A stretch of 5,862 nt of DNA from an uncultured Ruminococcus sp. (GCA_947176565.1 CAMWRC010000093.1:1-5862), one strand, 5' to 3'; shown: positions 1 to 5,786, counted from the stretch's first letter. Notes: a model not told the origin generated them from the sequence alone. Translations and numbers: made by a program.

Positions 1-14
1 GGATATAATAAGCT

Positions 15-53
15 AAAAATCCTCGCTGATATTTAAAAATCAGGAGGATTTTT
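15..53 (-). terminator. Rho-independent terminator closing the cellulase/lipoprotein operon
   Basis: An inverted repeat pairs AAAAATCCTC (15-24) plus CTGAT (26-30) with ATCAG (39-43) plus GAGGATTTTT (44-53). This gives a 15-bp stem with a single bulged G at 25 and an 8-nt AT-rich loop. On the minus strand the stem runs into a U tract (15-19), 19 bases past the stop codon of the lipoprotein gene. The arms are A-rich and T-rich at both ends, so it could also stop transcription arriving from the left on the plus strand. This is a strong call from sequence alone. Confidence 0.9.
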
Positions 54-71
54 ATTTTAGTCTATATAGTT

Positions 72-1376
72 TTAGTTTATATGATATGCTTTTGCGTCTC
101 CTATGTAATCTTTTGGAACCTCACCTAACAGCCATCCCTCATTAGTACATTCTATATAATAATAGCCCAAACCGTCCATATAAAAGTTTGCATCACTTTC
201 ATCGGTTCTTACGCCTACAGCCATATGTCCCGTTGGATGTACAAGACATACCCCATATCCCATTGAGCGAAGAAGTCCTGCAAGTAAAATTGATACGTCT
301 TCACAGTCTCCGCAGTTTTCGTAAAGAGTTTCATAGGGATATTTCGGAAATTCCTCATAGCCTGTTGAATCAATATCCAATTCATAAGGAATGCTCTGTA
401 CAAATGATATGGTATCAAGAAGTATCTGATATTTTGTTTTATTCAACGGCTCCTGGGTGCTCATGATTGCATTAGCTATTTTATCGAGCAGTACTTCATT
501 CTCATAGATATAATTTACCCATTCTGACATATCTTTATATCTTGGCTTCTGATGCCAGTATTCATATTCTGAATCAAGTAACTCTGTGGTATTATTCCAG
601 ATTTCTCCGTTTACTTCAAGATATGTATAAATTCTTTTTACGGTGTTATCATCAATTCTTTCAAATGTAGTGCCAAGTTCATTATTAACAGCTTCAATGC
701 GTGCCTCATGGAAAAGAGCATTGACTTTCTTTATGAGAATATCAAACTGTTCACCACTGATTGACACATCTGCTAATTCAAACACCTGCAATAAAGTATC
801 CTCAAGAGAATCAAAAACAAAATCATTATCTAAATATGCGATATTAGTGCCCTGTTCTGCAAGTTGAGTTAAAATAACATCATTAATTACTTCAGCAATT
901 GAGTCCAACTCCTCATCAGTATAAATATAATCAGTTGTTTCTGTAAAATAATCATCTGAGATTTTAACAGGAACAGTTGCGACTGTAACAGGAACAGTTG
1001 TTAATATTGGTTTGTTTGTTCCGGTATTCCATTGTATATCGTCATTTGTTTGTATTGCTGTTCTATTCTTTTCTGCTGTTGTTATCTTTGTAGTTTGTGC
1101 TGTTGAAGTTCTGGTTGTTTTTGTAGTTGTTTTGGTAGTTTCCTTTATTGTGGTATTTACCGCAGTATTGGTGATAGTTGCAGTGGTAGTGACTAACTTT
1201 GTTGTGTCGGTAGTATCAGCCGAAGTGATTTCAGATAATTCTTCTGCTGTGCTTTCTTTTTCAGCGAAAGTATAATCTGCATCATTATTATTTTGGGTCT
1301 TGTTCGTACAGCCTGTAAGTGCCAGTGCGAACATCAGCATACCAAAATAAAATACAATTCCTTTTTTATTCTTCAC
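72..1376 (-). CDS. Surface lipoprotein with Thr-rich stalk and C-terminal transglutaminase-like (Cys-His-acid) domain
   Basis: This is a 434-residue protein. The N-terminus is a lipoprotein signal: basic KNKK, a hydrophobic run, then lipobox L20-T21-G22-C23, so C23 should be lipidated and the protein held on the outer face of the membrane. Residues about 44-135 are a low-complexity Thr-rich stalk, likely a wall-spanning spacer. Residues 150-320 are a helical-looking acidic region I do not recognise. The C-terminal ~110 residues resemble the transglutaminase-like/papain-fold superfamily: C358 in NCGDCED, H384 in GHMAVGV, and an acidic third residue, probably E409 in YYIEC. Known members are peptidases, amidases or protein cross-linkers; substrate cannot be told here. 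The start is GTG at 1374-1376, chosen because AAAGGAGT sits 6 nt upstream; the next Met (13) would remove the basic n-region. It is the second gene of an operon, 13 bp after the dockerin cellulase. It has no dockerin itself. Confidence 0.88.
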   Translation of the reverse strand: MKNKKGIVFYFGMLMFALALTGCTNKTQNNNDADYTFAEKESTAEELSEITSADTTDTTKLVTTTATITNTAVNTTIKETTKTTTKTTRTSTAQTTKITTAEKNRTAIQTNDDIQWNTGTNKPILTTVPVTVATVPVKISDDYFTETTDYIYTDEELDSIAEVINDVILTQLAEQGTNIAYLDNDFVFDSLEDTLLQVFELADVSISGEQFDILIKKVNALFHEARIEAVNNELGTTFERIDDNTVKRIYTYLEVNGEIWNNTTELLDSEYEYWHQKPRYKDMSEWVNYIYENEVLLDKIANAIMSTQEPLNKTKYQILLDTISFVQSIPYELDIDSTGYEEFPKYPYETLYENCGDCEDVSILLAGLLRSMGYGVCLVHPTGHMAVGVRTDESDANFYMDGLGYYYIECTNEGWLLGEVPKDYIGDAKAYHIN

Positions 1377-1382
1377 TTGATT

Positions 1383-1390
1383 ACTCCTTT
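1383..1390 (-). promoter_or_regulatory. Shine-Dalgarno of the transglutaminase-like lipoprotein gene
   Basis: AAAGGAGT on the minus strand lies 6 nt before the GTG at 1374-1376 and fixes that non-ATG start. Its first base is also the last base of the cellulase TAA stop (1390-1392). Ribosomes finishing the cellulase would therefore cover this site, which suggests translational coupling of the two genes. Confidence 0.85.
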
Positions 1391-3117
1391 TAATTTATTA
1401 CCGGAAGCGACGGTATCTGTTTGGCATCGTATTCCTGAATCCGGAGTGCATCAATTACAGAAATACCGGATTCGCCGTCAACATCTGCATTGATTTTTCC
1501 CTGTTTAGTGAGCGTGTACTTATCTGAATTTCCGAGAAACTGCAAAATGAGTGTGGCATCGGAAACAGATATGATTCCGTCAACATTTGCATCTCCTGCT
1601 ATATATTCTTCGCTGCCGGAAACAGTTTCTTTTCCGGTAGTTTCAGCTGTTATTCCGGCGGTCGATATTTCCGAAGGCTCTGTCTTACTCTCAGATGACG
1701 GCTGAGATGTACCGCTGTAATAATCCGAAAGCGATATGCCGTTTCCGGACTGTCCGAGCTTTATCTTATGGTCGAGACTTATAAACTTTCCGTTTTCGTC
1801 CTGCCAGAGTGACGGCTCAACAAACGCGTATTTTTCCTTGTCCCATTTGCCGAAATTATCATAGACAAGTCCGCCGGTATCGCCGGAATTTTCATTGAAG
1901 CACCAGAAAGTATGATGTATTCTCTTTTCAATCATGTAATCTCTGAGAATTTCCATCCATTTCTTATTGTCGCCTGTGGGGTCATGCTGTTCATCAATAA
2001 ATCCTCCCCATTCACCCATAAGAAGCGGAGAAATATTCTCCTCAACCAGATACGCCCACGTATCATACCAGTAATCATCAAGAAGCGTCTGTCTTGTGAA
2101 ATCCTTGTCAAACCATGTCTGAGCATATACAAGAGGACCATAATCATGCGGAGAATAAACAAGCTGACTCTGATATTCGCCGAAATCTACAGGATAATCC
2201 TTTGCACCTCTGAAATTTCCTCCCCACCATGCGCCATAGAAAGGCTGCATACTTTCATCGCCGTAATGTGCGTAATCAACAGCAGGCGAATCCCATGTAC
2301 TGCCTATTTCAAATTTAGGATAGACTTCGATTCCCTCAACCATTATAAGAAGATACGGATTCTTTCCAAGAACAGCAGCCGCACAGGTTTCAGCGGCATA
2401 TTTCCAGTTATTTTCTTTAGTTGAATCGTCCCATATAGCCATTCCCTGACCGTCATTCTTGCCGTGAGGCTCATTTTTTAAATCTATGGCAATAATTGTA
2501 TCATCGTCCTTGTAATAATCAGCAAACCATGATAAAGCTTCAATCCAGTCCTCAGTGCTGAATTTGCTGTCATACCACAGCGGAACCTGATGTCCGCTTG
2601 ATGCTGTTGTCGCACTGTGAATATCAATCATGATTTTGATTCCGTTTTCCCTGCACCATTCAACGGCTTTATTCCAGATATCAAAGCTGTACATGGGAGT
2701 ACCGCCCTGTATTCCTTCGACAGTAAGCTCCGGATTTTCGTATTCGTTTATCTTAATCATTGTATCCGGTTCATTATTTTTCCATTGCAGCAGAATTTCC
2801 GTTGACATGGGAACACGCAGAAGATTGAATCCATGGTCAGCGATTTCATTGAGCATTTTATGCATATTCTGCGACCACACGCCGTCAAATACCTGACTGC
2901 CGACATTATATCCGAACCAGTTACAGCCGGTAAGCCATACCGGATTACCGTTCATATCGACGATTTCGGCATTTTCATTTACGTGAAGCCAGTCATCATG
3001 TAACTCATCAGGAGCGGCATTGGTGATACCGGAAGAAATATCTGAAGCCGATACAGCAATTCCGAGCATAGCAGCTGAAACTGACAGGGCGGCAATTTTT
3101 TTAATAAACAGATTCAT
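1390..3117 (-). CDS. Secreted GH5 endoglucanase (probably subfamily GH5_1) with C-terminal dockerin
   Basis: The protein has 575 residues from the ATG at 3115-3117. Residues 1-24 are a Sec signal peptide (NLFIKK, hydrophobic core, likely cleavage after VSA24). Residues about 40-445 form a GH5 (beta/alpha)8 catalytic domain that hydrolyses internal beta-1,4-glucan bonds with retention. Visible family motifs are R101 (LLRVP), H167 (IDIHS), acid/base E216 (KNEPHG), H324-x-Y326 (YSPHDYGP), nucleophile E369 (LMGEWGG) and W405 (FWCFNENSGDTGG). The SGDTGG segment and overall layout recall GH5_1 enzymes such as Acidothermus E1, hence the subfamily guess. Residues about 468-505 are a Ser/Thr/Glu linker and 507-575 a dockerin, so the enzyme should dock to a cohesin. 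The frame is open to 3285, but that extension would run through the consensus promoter at 3217-3245 and lacks a ribosome site; AAAGGG lies 7 nt before the chosen ATG. It is the first gene of an operon with the lipoprotein. Xylan, mannan or mixed-linkage glucan activity cannot be excluded. Confidence 0.93.
   Translation of the reverse strand: MNLFIKKIAALSVSAAMLGIAVSASDISSGITNAAPDELHDDWLHVNENAEIVDMNGNPVWLTGCNWFGYNVGSQVFDGVWSQNMHKMLNEIADHGFNLLRVPMSTEILLQWKNNEPDTMIKINEYENPELTVEGIQGGTPMYSFDIWNKAVEWCRENGIKIMIDIHSATTASSGHQVPLWYDSKFSTEDWIEALSWFADYYKDDDTIIAIDLKNEPHGKNDGQGMAIWDDSTKENNWKYAAETCAAAVLGKNPYLLIMVEGIEVYPKFEIGSTWDSPAVDYAHYGDESMQPFYGAWWGGNFRGAKDYPVDFGEYQSQLVYSPHDYGPLVYAQTWFDKDFTRQTLLDDYWYDTWAYLVEENISPLLMGEWGGFIDEQHDPTGDNKKWMEILRDYMIEKRIHHTFWCFNENSGDTGGLVYDNFGKWDKEKYAFVEPSLWQDENGKFISLDHKIKLGQSGNGISLSDYYSGTSQPSSESKTEPSEISTAGITAETTGKETVSGSEEYIAGDANVDGIISVSDATLILQFLGNSDKYTLTKQGKINADVDGESGISVIDALRIQEYDAKQIPSLPVIN
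1393..1599 (-). other. Dockerin domain of the GH5 enzyme (cohesin-binding module)
   Basis: The last 69 residues hold two EF-hand-like calcium loops, each followed by a helix. Loop 1 (509-520) is canonical: D-A-N-V-D-G-I-I-S-V-S-D with ligands at 1, 3, 5 and 12. Loop 2 (545-556) is D-V-D-G-E-S-G-I-S-V-I-D, with Glu at ligand position 5 and the Gly moved from 6 to 7. The loops are followed by ATLILQFL and ALRIQEYD helices and a short Pro-containing tail (IPSLPVIN). The pair of loops and the linker before them establish a dockerin. The cohesin partner lies outside this window. Confidence 0.9.
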
Positions 3118-3124
3118 AACAATT

Positions 3125-3130
3125 CCCTTT
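3125..3130 (-). promoter_or_regulatory. Ribosome binding site fixing the GH5 start
   Basis: AAAGGG on the minus strand lies 7 nt upstream of the ATG at 3115-3117. It is weaker than the sites of the lipoprotein and response regulator genes. It still supports this ATG, which begins directly with a Sec signal peptide, over the in-frame upstream codons reaching back to 3285. Confidence 0.7.
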
Positions 3131-3138
3131 CTCAGCAG

Positions 3139-3166
3139 ATTATCAAAAATTATCAGAAGATTCTCA
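3139..3166 (-). repeat. Three helically phased heptamers in the cellulase leader (candidate operator)
   Basis: On the minus strand the leader reads TGAGAAT (3160-3166), TGATAAT (3149-3155) and TGATAAT (3139-3145), with starts 11 and 10 bp apart. Tandem heptamers on one helical face at about 11-bp spacing are the usual binding-site layout for OmpR/PhoB-family regulators, such as the one encoded at 4951-5628. The repeats are visible in the sequence; the role is inference, and AT-rich chance repetition is possible. Confidence 0.4.
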
Positions 3167-3204
3167 ACAAATAGTACAATATTTTTCATATAATACGATT
3201 TGTT
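3166..3204 (-). promoter_or_regulatory. Hairpin in the 5' leader of the cellulase mRNA
   Basis: AACAAATAGTA (3166-3176) and TACGATTTGTT (3194-3204) are complementary at 10 of 11 positions around a 17-nt AT-rich loop. The expected transcript start is near 3210, so the hairpin would form at the extreme 5' end of the mRNA. It lacks a U tract and is not a terminator. A 5' stabiliser of the mRNA is one possible role, but the stem is AT-rich and may be incidental. Confidence 0.45.
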
Positions 3205-3216
3205 CATACTAACTAT

Positions 3217-3245
3217 ATTATATACTGTTTTTTCCGTAATGTCAA
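3217..3245 (-). promoter_or_regulatory. Exact consensus sigma-A promoter of the cellulase operon
   Basis: On the minus strand TTGACA (3240-3245) is followed by a 17-bp spacer and TATAAT (3217-3222): both hexamers match the vegetative consensus perfectly at optimal spacing. Transcription should start near 3210, about 93 nt before the GH5 ATG. A promoter this strong would usually need a repressor to be shut off, which gives weight to the repeats around it. No cre-like catabolite site is evident to me. Confidence 0.9.
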
Positions 3246-3260
3246 GTAATTTTCCGGAAT
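3230..3260 (-). repeat. 11-bp direct repeat bracketing the -35 hexamer (candidate operator)
   Basis: On the minus strand ATTCCGGAAAA (3250-3260) and ATTACGGAAAA (3230-3240) match at 10 of 11 positions, with copies starting 20 bp apart. The first lies just upstream of the -35 box. The second begins with the last base of TTGACA and fills part of the -35/-10 spacer. A protein bound to both would block RNA polymerase, so a repressor site is the natural guess. The repeat is directly visible; the function is inferred. Confidence 0.5.
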
Positions 3261-3281
3261 TACAATATATAAAAACTCCGG

Positions 3282-3316
3282 ACAAAACAAATGAGCCTCC
3301 GGTCGTGGAAGCTCAT
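3282..3316 (-). terminator. Probable intrinsic terminator of the two-component operon
   Basis: On the minus strand ATGAGCTTCC (3307-3316) pairs with GGAGGCTCAT (3291-3300) in a 10-bp stem with one G-U pair and a 6-nt loop, followed by the T-rich run TTGTTTTGT (3282-3290). It lies 164 bases beyond the kinase stop codon and just upstream of the cellulase promoter, where it would insulate the two operons. The T run is interrupted by Gs, so some read-through is possible. Confidence 0.75.
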
Positions 3317-3347
3317 CTGCCATGATATAGGGATTATTGGGGATTTA

Positions 3348-3377
3348 TAATATAATGTTGGGGTAAACATTATATTA
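3348..3377. repeat. Perfect 12-bp AT-rich inverted repeat with GGGGTA loop
   Basis: TAATATAATGTT (3348-3359) and AACATTATATTA (3366-3377) are perfect inverted copies separated by GGGGTA. Only one base pair in each arm is G-C, so it would be a poor terminator stem, and no U tract follows it on the minus strand. It could be a protein-binding dyad or a 3'-end processing or stability structure in the kinase transcript. TTGGGG occurs twice here (3337 and 3358), exactly 21 bp apart. Confidence 0.5.
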
Positions 3378-3479
3378 ACATGAAAACCTACAGAGTAATC
3401 TGTCCTCTGCAATTAATATTATACACTATAATTGTGAACATTGTGTTAATAAGCGGTTTTAAATCCGACGAAATTTTAT

Positions 3480-4946
3480 TTAATTTTCATCATGATTTTG
3501 TACATCTTTCACATTTCTTGCATCTTTCACATCAATACTGTTTATTCTGAACCAGAATACAGAACCTTTTCCAAGTTCACTGTGTACGCCGTAATCATAT
3601 CCATGAAGTTTCAGAACAGCTTTGACAATCGAAAGTCCCAGTCCTGTACCCACGACTTCACGCTTGTGATTCTCTGACCTGTAATATTTATCGAAAATCA
3701 GCTTTATCTTGTCGGCTTCGATTCCGTCTCCGGTATCTTCGACTTCGATTACAATGCCGTCATCGCGGTTTATCTGCCGGACGTATACCTGCTTGTCCTC
3801 ACCTGTATAGTTTATGGCATTATTGATAAGATTATATATTACCTGTTCAATTTTTACGGAATCACAGAATACAACTCTTTCCTCATCGGGTATGAAATGA
3901 ATGTGATAGCCCATTTTCTCGGATATTCCCTTGAATCTGCCGATAATATCAGAAAGCTTCGAGCGTATCTCAAATTCTGACGGCGTAAGCTTCTGTTTAC
4001 CGCTTTCGAGTTTTGAAAGGTCAAGAATATCATTTACCATGAGCGAAAGCCTGTCAGTTTCATTGATGATTATTTCAAGATGTTCATTCCGCTTTTTAGG
4101 ATTATCGCCTGAAAGGTCACGTATCATTTCAGCATATGCTTTGAGCATCGTAAGCGGAGTACGCAAATCATGCGAAACATTTGCGATTAAATCACGCTGA
4201 AGTCTGTCCACGCGTGAAAGTTCCTTTTCCGCATATGTAAGCGTATCTGCGAGCTGTTTTGCTTCGAGATAACCTCTGCCGTCAAATTTTGTATCAAAAT
4301 TTCCTTTTGCAAGACTTTTCGCCGCAAGTGTGATTCTGTCAATTGGCTTTGCAATCTGCCGCGAAACAAAAAGCGAAACAACAAAAGCAAAAGCTATCAG
4401 AAGAACAGTAATCAGCATAAGCTGCTGTTTTATTATGCTTACTGTAGAACCTACAGGAACAAGCGCGGTATTTATGAATAAATAGCCGCTCGGATTATCC
4501 GTATCGCCCAGCGCACAGCCGAAAAGAACCATTGAATAACTGTTATGCGGATTCGGTTTTTTCAGCCATATAGGCTGATTTCCGTTATTTTCAATTTTCT
4601 CCTGATAGTGATATATACTGTTTCCGCGTCCGTGTATCAAGCAGTCAACAGAATATTCACGTGTATAAAGTGAACGGCTGTAACGGTCAACAACTTCAAT
4701 GCAGAGGTCATTTTTTGACGCTTCCTTTGTAAGAAGTTCTGAAAATTCCGCCCCGCTGTCATTTTCGTAGGAATATATCAGATGTGATGCAGCCTCGTCA
4801 ACTCCGCGTATTTTTGACTGTGTATAGAATTTTTCAAGAAATAATATCTGAAACAGCCACAGCAGAAGAAATACTATTATCGTATAGCCGATAAAATATA
4901 TCCATATTGTAAATTTCAGCGGTATTCTGCCGAAAGCTGAACGCAT
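3480..4946 (-). CDS. Membrane sensor histidine kinase (HAMP-HisKA-HATPase_c)
   Basis: Counted from the ATG at 4944-4946 the protein has 488 residues. Membrane segment 1 is about 12-37, an extracellular sensor region about 38-175, and membrane segment 2 about 176-195. A HAMP linker follows (195-247, containing KPIDRIT), then HisKA with phospho-acceptor H259 in NVSHDLRTP. The HATPase_c domain has N376 in the N box (NLINNA), the G1 box D404-x-G-x-G and the G2 box GTGLGL (433-438). It should autophosphorylate on H259 and pass phosphate to D52 of the regulator encoded just upstream. The sensor region matches nothing I recognise, so the stimulus is unknown. An in-frame TTG at 4962-4964 would add six residues (KRIKG) and overlap the regulator gene by 14 bp. 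The ATG lies 4 nt after the regulator stop; neither start has a well-spaced Shine-Dalgarno, so coupling to the upstream gene is likely. The C-terminus carries a polar tail encoded by a short DNA repeat. Confidence 0.92.
   Translation of the reverse strand: MRSAFGRIPLKFTIWIYFIGYTIIVFLLLWLFQILFLEKFYTQSKIRGVDEAASHLIYSYENDSGAEFSELLTKEASKNDLCIEVVDRYSRSLYTREYSVDCLIHGRGNSIYHYQEKIENNGNQPIWLKKPNPHNSYSMVLFGCALGDTDNPSGYLFINTALVPVGSTVSIIKQQLMLITVLLIAFAFVVSLFVSRQIAKPIDRITLAAKSLAKGNFDTKFDGRGYLEAKQLADTLTYAEKELSRVDRLQRDLIANVSHDLRTPLTMLKAYAEMIRDLSGDNPKKRNEHLEIIINETDRLSLMVNDILDLSKLESGKQKLTPSEFEIRSKLSDIIGRFKGISEKMGYHIHFIPDEERVVFCDSVKIEQVIYNLINNAINYTGEDKQVYVRQINRDDGIVIEVEDTGDGIEADKIKLIFDKYYRSENHKREVVGTGLGLSIVKAVLKLHGYDYGVHSELGKGSVFWFRINSIDVKDARNVKDVQNHDEN
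3503..3532 (-). repeat. 12-bp direct repeat encoding the kinase C-terminal tail
   Basis: CATCTTTCACAT (plus-strand reading) occurs at 3503-3514 and 3521-3532, an 18-bp period that keeps frame and encodes two VKD segments in the tail VKDARNVKDV. This lies beyond the ATP-binding domain and looks like a small slippage or duplication event that extended the tail. Confidence 0.7.
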
Positions 4947-4950
4947 ACCC

Positions 4951-5628
4951 TTAATTCGCTTCAAATTTATAGCCCATTCCTCTCAGCGTTACTATGAATT
5001 TTCGGTACTCTCCGAGACTGTTCCGGAGCATCTTTATATGTGTATCGACAGTACGGTCATCGCCGAAAAAGTCATATCCCCACACTTCCTCAAGGAGCTG
5101 GTCACGCGAAAGGGCGATATTCTTATTGCGCACAAGATAAAAGAGAAGGTCATATTCTTTCGGAGTCATTGACGCTTTTTCGCCGTTGACGTATACTTCT
5201 CTGCCTGAAATATTAACCTCAAGTCCTTCAAAGTTATACTTGTCCTGTCTCGGTGCTTCGCCGGAATTTTTATTGCGTTTCAGAACAACCTTTGCACGTG
5301 CCATAAGTTCTTTCGGAGAAAACGGCTTGACAACATAATCATCAATACCAATCTCAAATCCGAACAGCTTATCGTATTCCTCTCCTCTTGCGGACAGCAT
5401 AATAACCGGAATATTCTTTGACTTACGGATTTCCTTACACGCTGAATATCCATCAAGCCGCGGCATCATCACGTCCATTATAATAAGATCGTAATCATTG
5501 GAGTGACAAAGATTAACGGCTTCCATGCCGTTTTCGGCTTCTGTCACCTCATATCCCTCAAATTCGGCATATTCACGCACTACCTTGCGGATATTTATTT
5601 CATCATCGACTATTAAAATATGTGCCAT
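4951..5628 (-). CDS. OmpR/PhoB-family response regulator
   Basis: The protein has 225 residues, the normal length for this family. Residues 3-118 are a receiver domain with the acidic pocket D8-D9, phospho-acceptor D52 (IIMDVMMP), switch residue S79 (MLSAR) and K101 (VVKPF). After a short linker, residues about 131-223 form a winged-helix DNA-binding domain: SMTPKEYDLL leads into the transactivation-loop region, DRTVDTHIKMLRNSLG is the recognition helix, and RGMGYKF is the wing. All key residues are intact, so it should be a phosphorylation-controlled transcription factor. The ATG at 5626-5628 follows a perfect AGGAGG. It is the first gene of the operon with the adjoining histidine kinase, its evident partner. 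Family members bind tandem direct repeats about 11 bp apart. Targets are not known; autoregulation and control of the nearby cellulase operon are possibilities only. Confidence 0.96.
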   Translation of the reverse strand: MAHILIVDDEINIRKVVREYAEFEGYEVTEAENGMEAVNLCHSNDYDLIIMDVMMPRLDGYSACKEIRKSKNIPVIMLSARGEEYDKLFGFEIGIDDYVVKPFSPKELMARAKVVLKRNKNSGEAPRQDKYNFEGLEVNISGREVYVNGEKASMTPKEYDLLFYLVRNKNIALSRDQLLEEVWGYDFFGDDRTVDTHIKMLRNSLGEYRKFIVTLRGMGYKFEAN

Positions 5629-5634
5629 AAAAAA

Positions 5635-5640
5635 CCTCCT
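5635..5640 (-). promoter_or_regulatory. Perfect Shine-Dalgarno of the response regulator
   Basis: AGGAGG on the minus strand is followed by six Ts and the ATG at 5626-5628. Motif and spacing are close to ideal and fix the start codon. Confidence 0.92.
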
Positions 5641-5658
5641 GATTTTATTTTATTTATT

Positions 5659-5687
5659 ATTATATCACAGAATCCTGAAAATTGCAA
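5659..5687 (-). promoter_or_regulatory. Promoter of the response regulator/kinase operon (extended -10)
   Basis: On the minus strand TTGCAA (5682-5687) is followed by a 17-bp spacer and TATAAT (5659-5664), with TGA directly before the -10, giving an extended TGnTATAAT element. The -35 matches consensus at 4 of 6 positions. Transcription would begin near 5652, leaving a leader of about 24 nt that is just long enough to hold the AGGAGG. Confidence 0.8.
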
Positions 5688-5770
5688 TGATTGAATAAAT
5701 AAATTCTGATAAATATTTTTCGGTGAATCTTCGCATATCATCTCATTATTTATATTATACCCCGAATGTG

Positions 5771-5786
5771 AATATCATGTGATATT
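5771..5786. repeat. 7-bp dyad upstream of the two-component promoter
   Basis: AATATCA and TGATATT form a perfect inverted repeat around a 2-bp centre. It lies about 85 bp upstream of the -35 box at 5682-5687. A dimeric regulator could bind here, but the region is AT-rich and the dyad short, so chance is a real alternative. The rest of 5688-5862 shows no gene or clear RNA structure. Confidence 0.35.

Larger units (their letters stand above)
3118..3479. other. 362-bp intergenic control region between the histidine kinase and the cellulase operon
   Basis: I find no credible gene here on either strand. From right to left it contains an AT-rich dyad (3348-3377), a probable terminator for the kinase transcript (3282-3316), an exact consensus promoter for the cellulase (3217-3245) bracketed by an 11-bp direct repeat, and a leader of about 93 nt with a hairpin and phased heptamers. 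These elements are listed separately. The stretch 3378-3479 is AT-rich and shows only weak short hairpins and an isolated -10-like hexamer (3418-3423) without a matching -35. Confidence 0.8.

Noticed and set aside
4..9. TATAAT on the plus strand at the left edge
   Set aside because: Any -35 box would lie outside the window, and the strong hairpin at 15-53 follows immediately, so no gene could be served.
1012..1275. Plus-strand open frame rich in Val and Phe, looking like a membrane peptide
   Set aside because: It is the antisense of the Thr-rich stalk: Thr codons read backwards as Val-rich sequence. It has no promoter or ribosome site.
1912..2424. Plus-strand open frame of 170 codons opposite the GH5 catalytic domain
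   Set aside because: It lies antisense to conserved catalytic sequence, matches no family, and has no supporting start signals.
3118..3285. 56-residue N-terminal extension of the GH5 frame up to 3285
   Set aside because: It would run through the consensus promoter at 3217-3245 and precede a complete signal peptide, and no ribosome site supports an upstream start.
3384..3410. Weak hairpins (ACAGA/TCTGT and CAGAG/CTCTG) followed by TTTT after the kinase gene
   Set aside because: The stems are only 5 bp and compete with each other; the hairpin at 3291-3316 is a far better terminator.
5754..5759. Second TATAAT on the minus strand upstream of the regulator gene
   Set aside because: No acceptable -35 hexamer lies 16-18 bp upstream, and the promoter at 5659-5687 is much better placed and formed.
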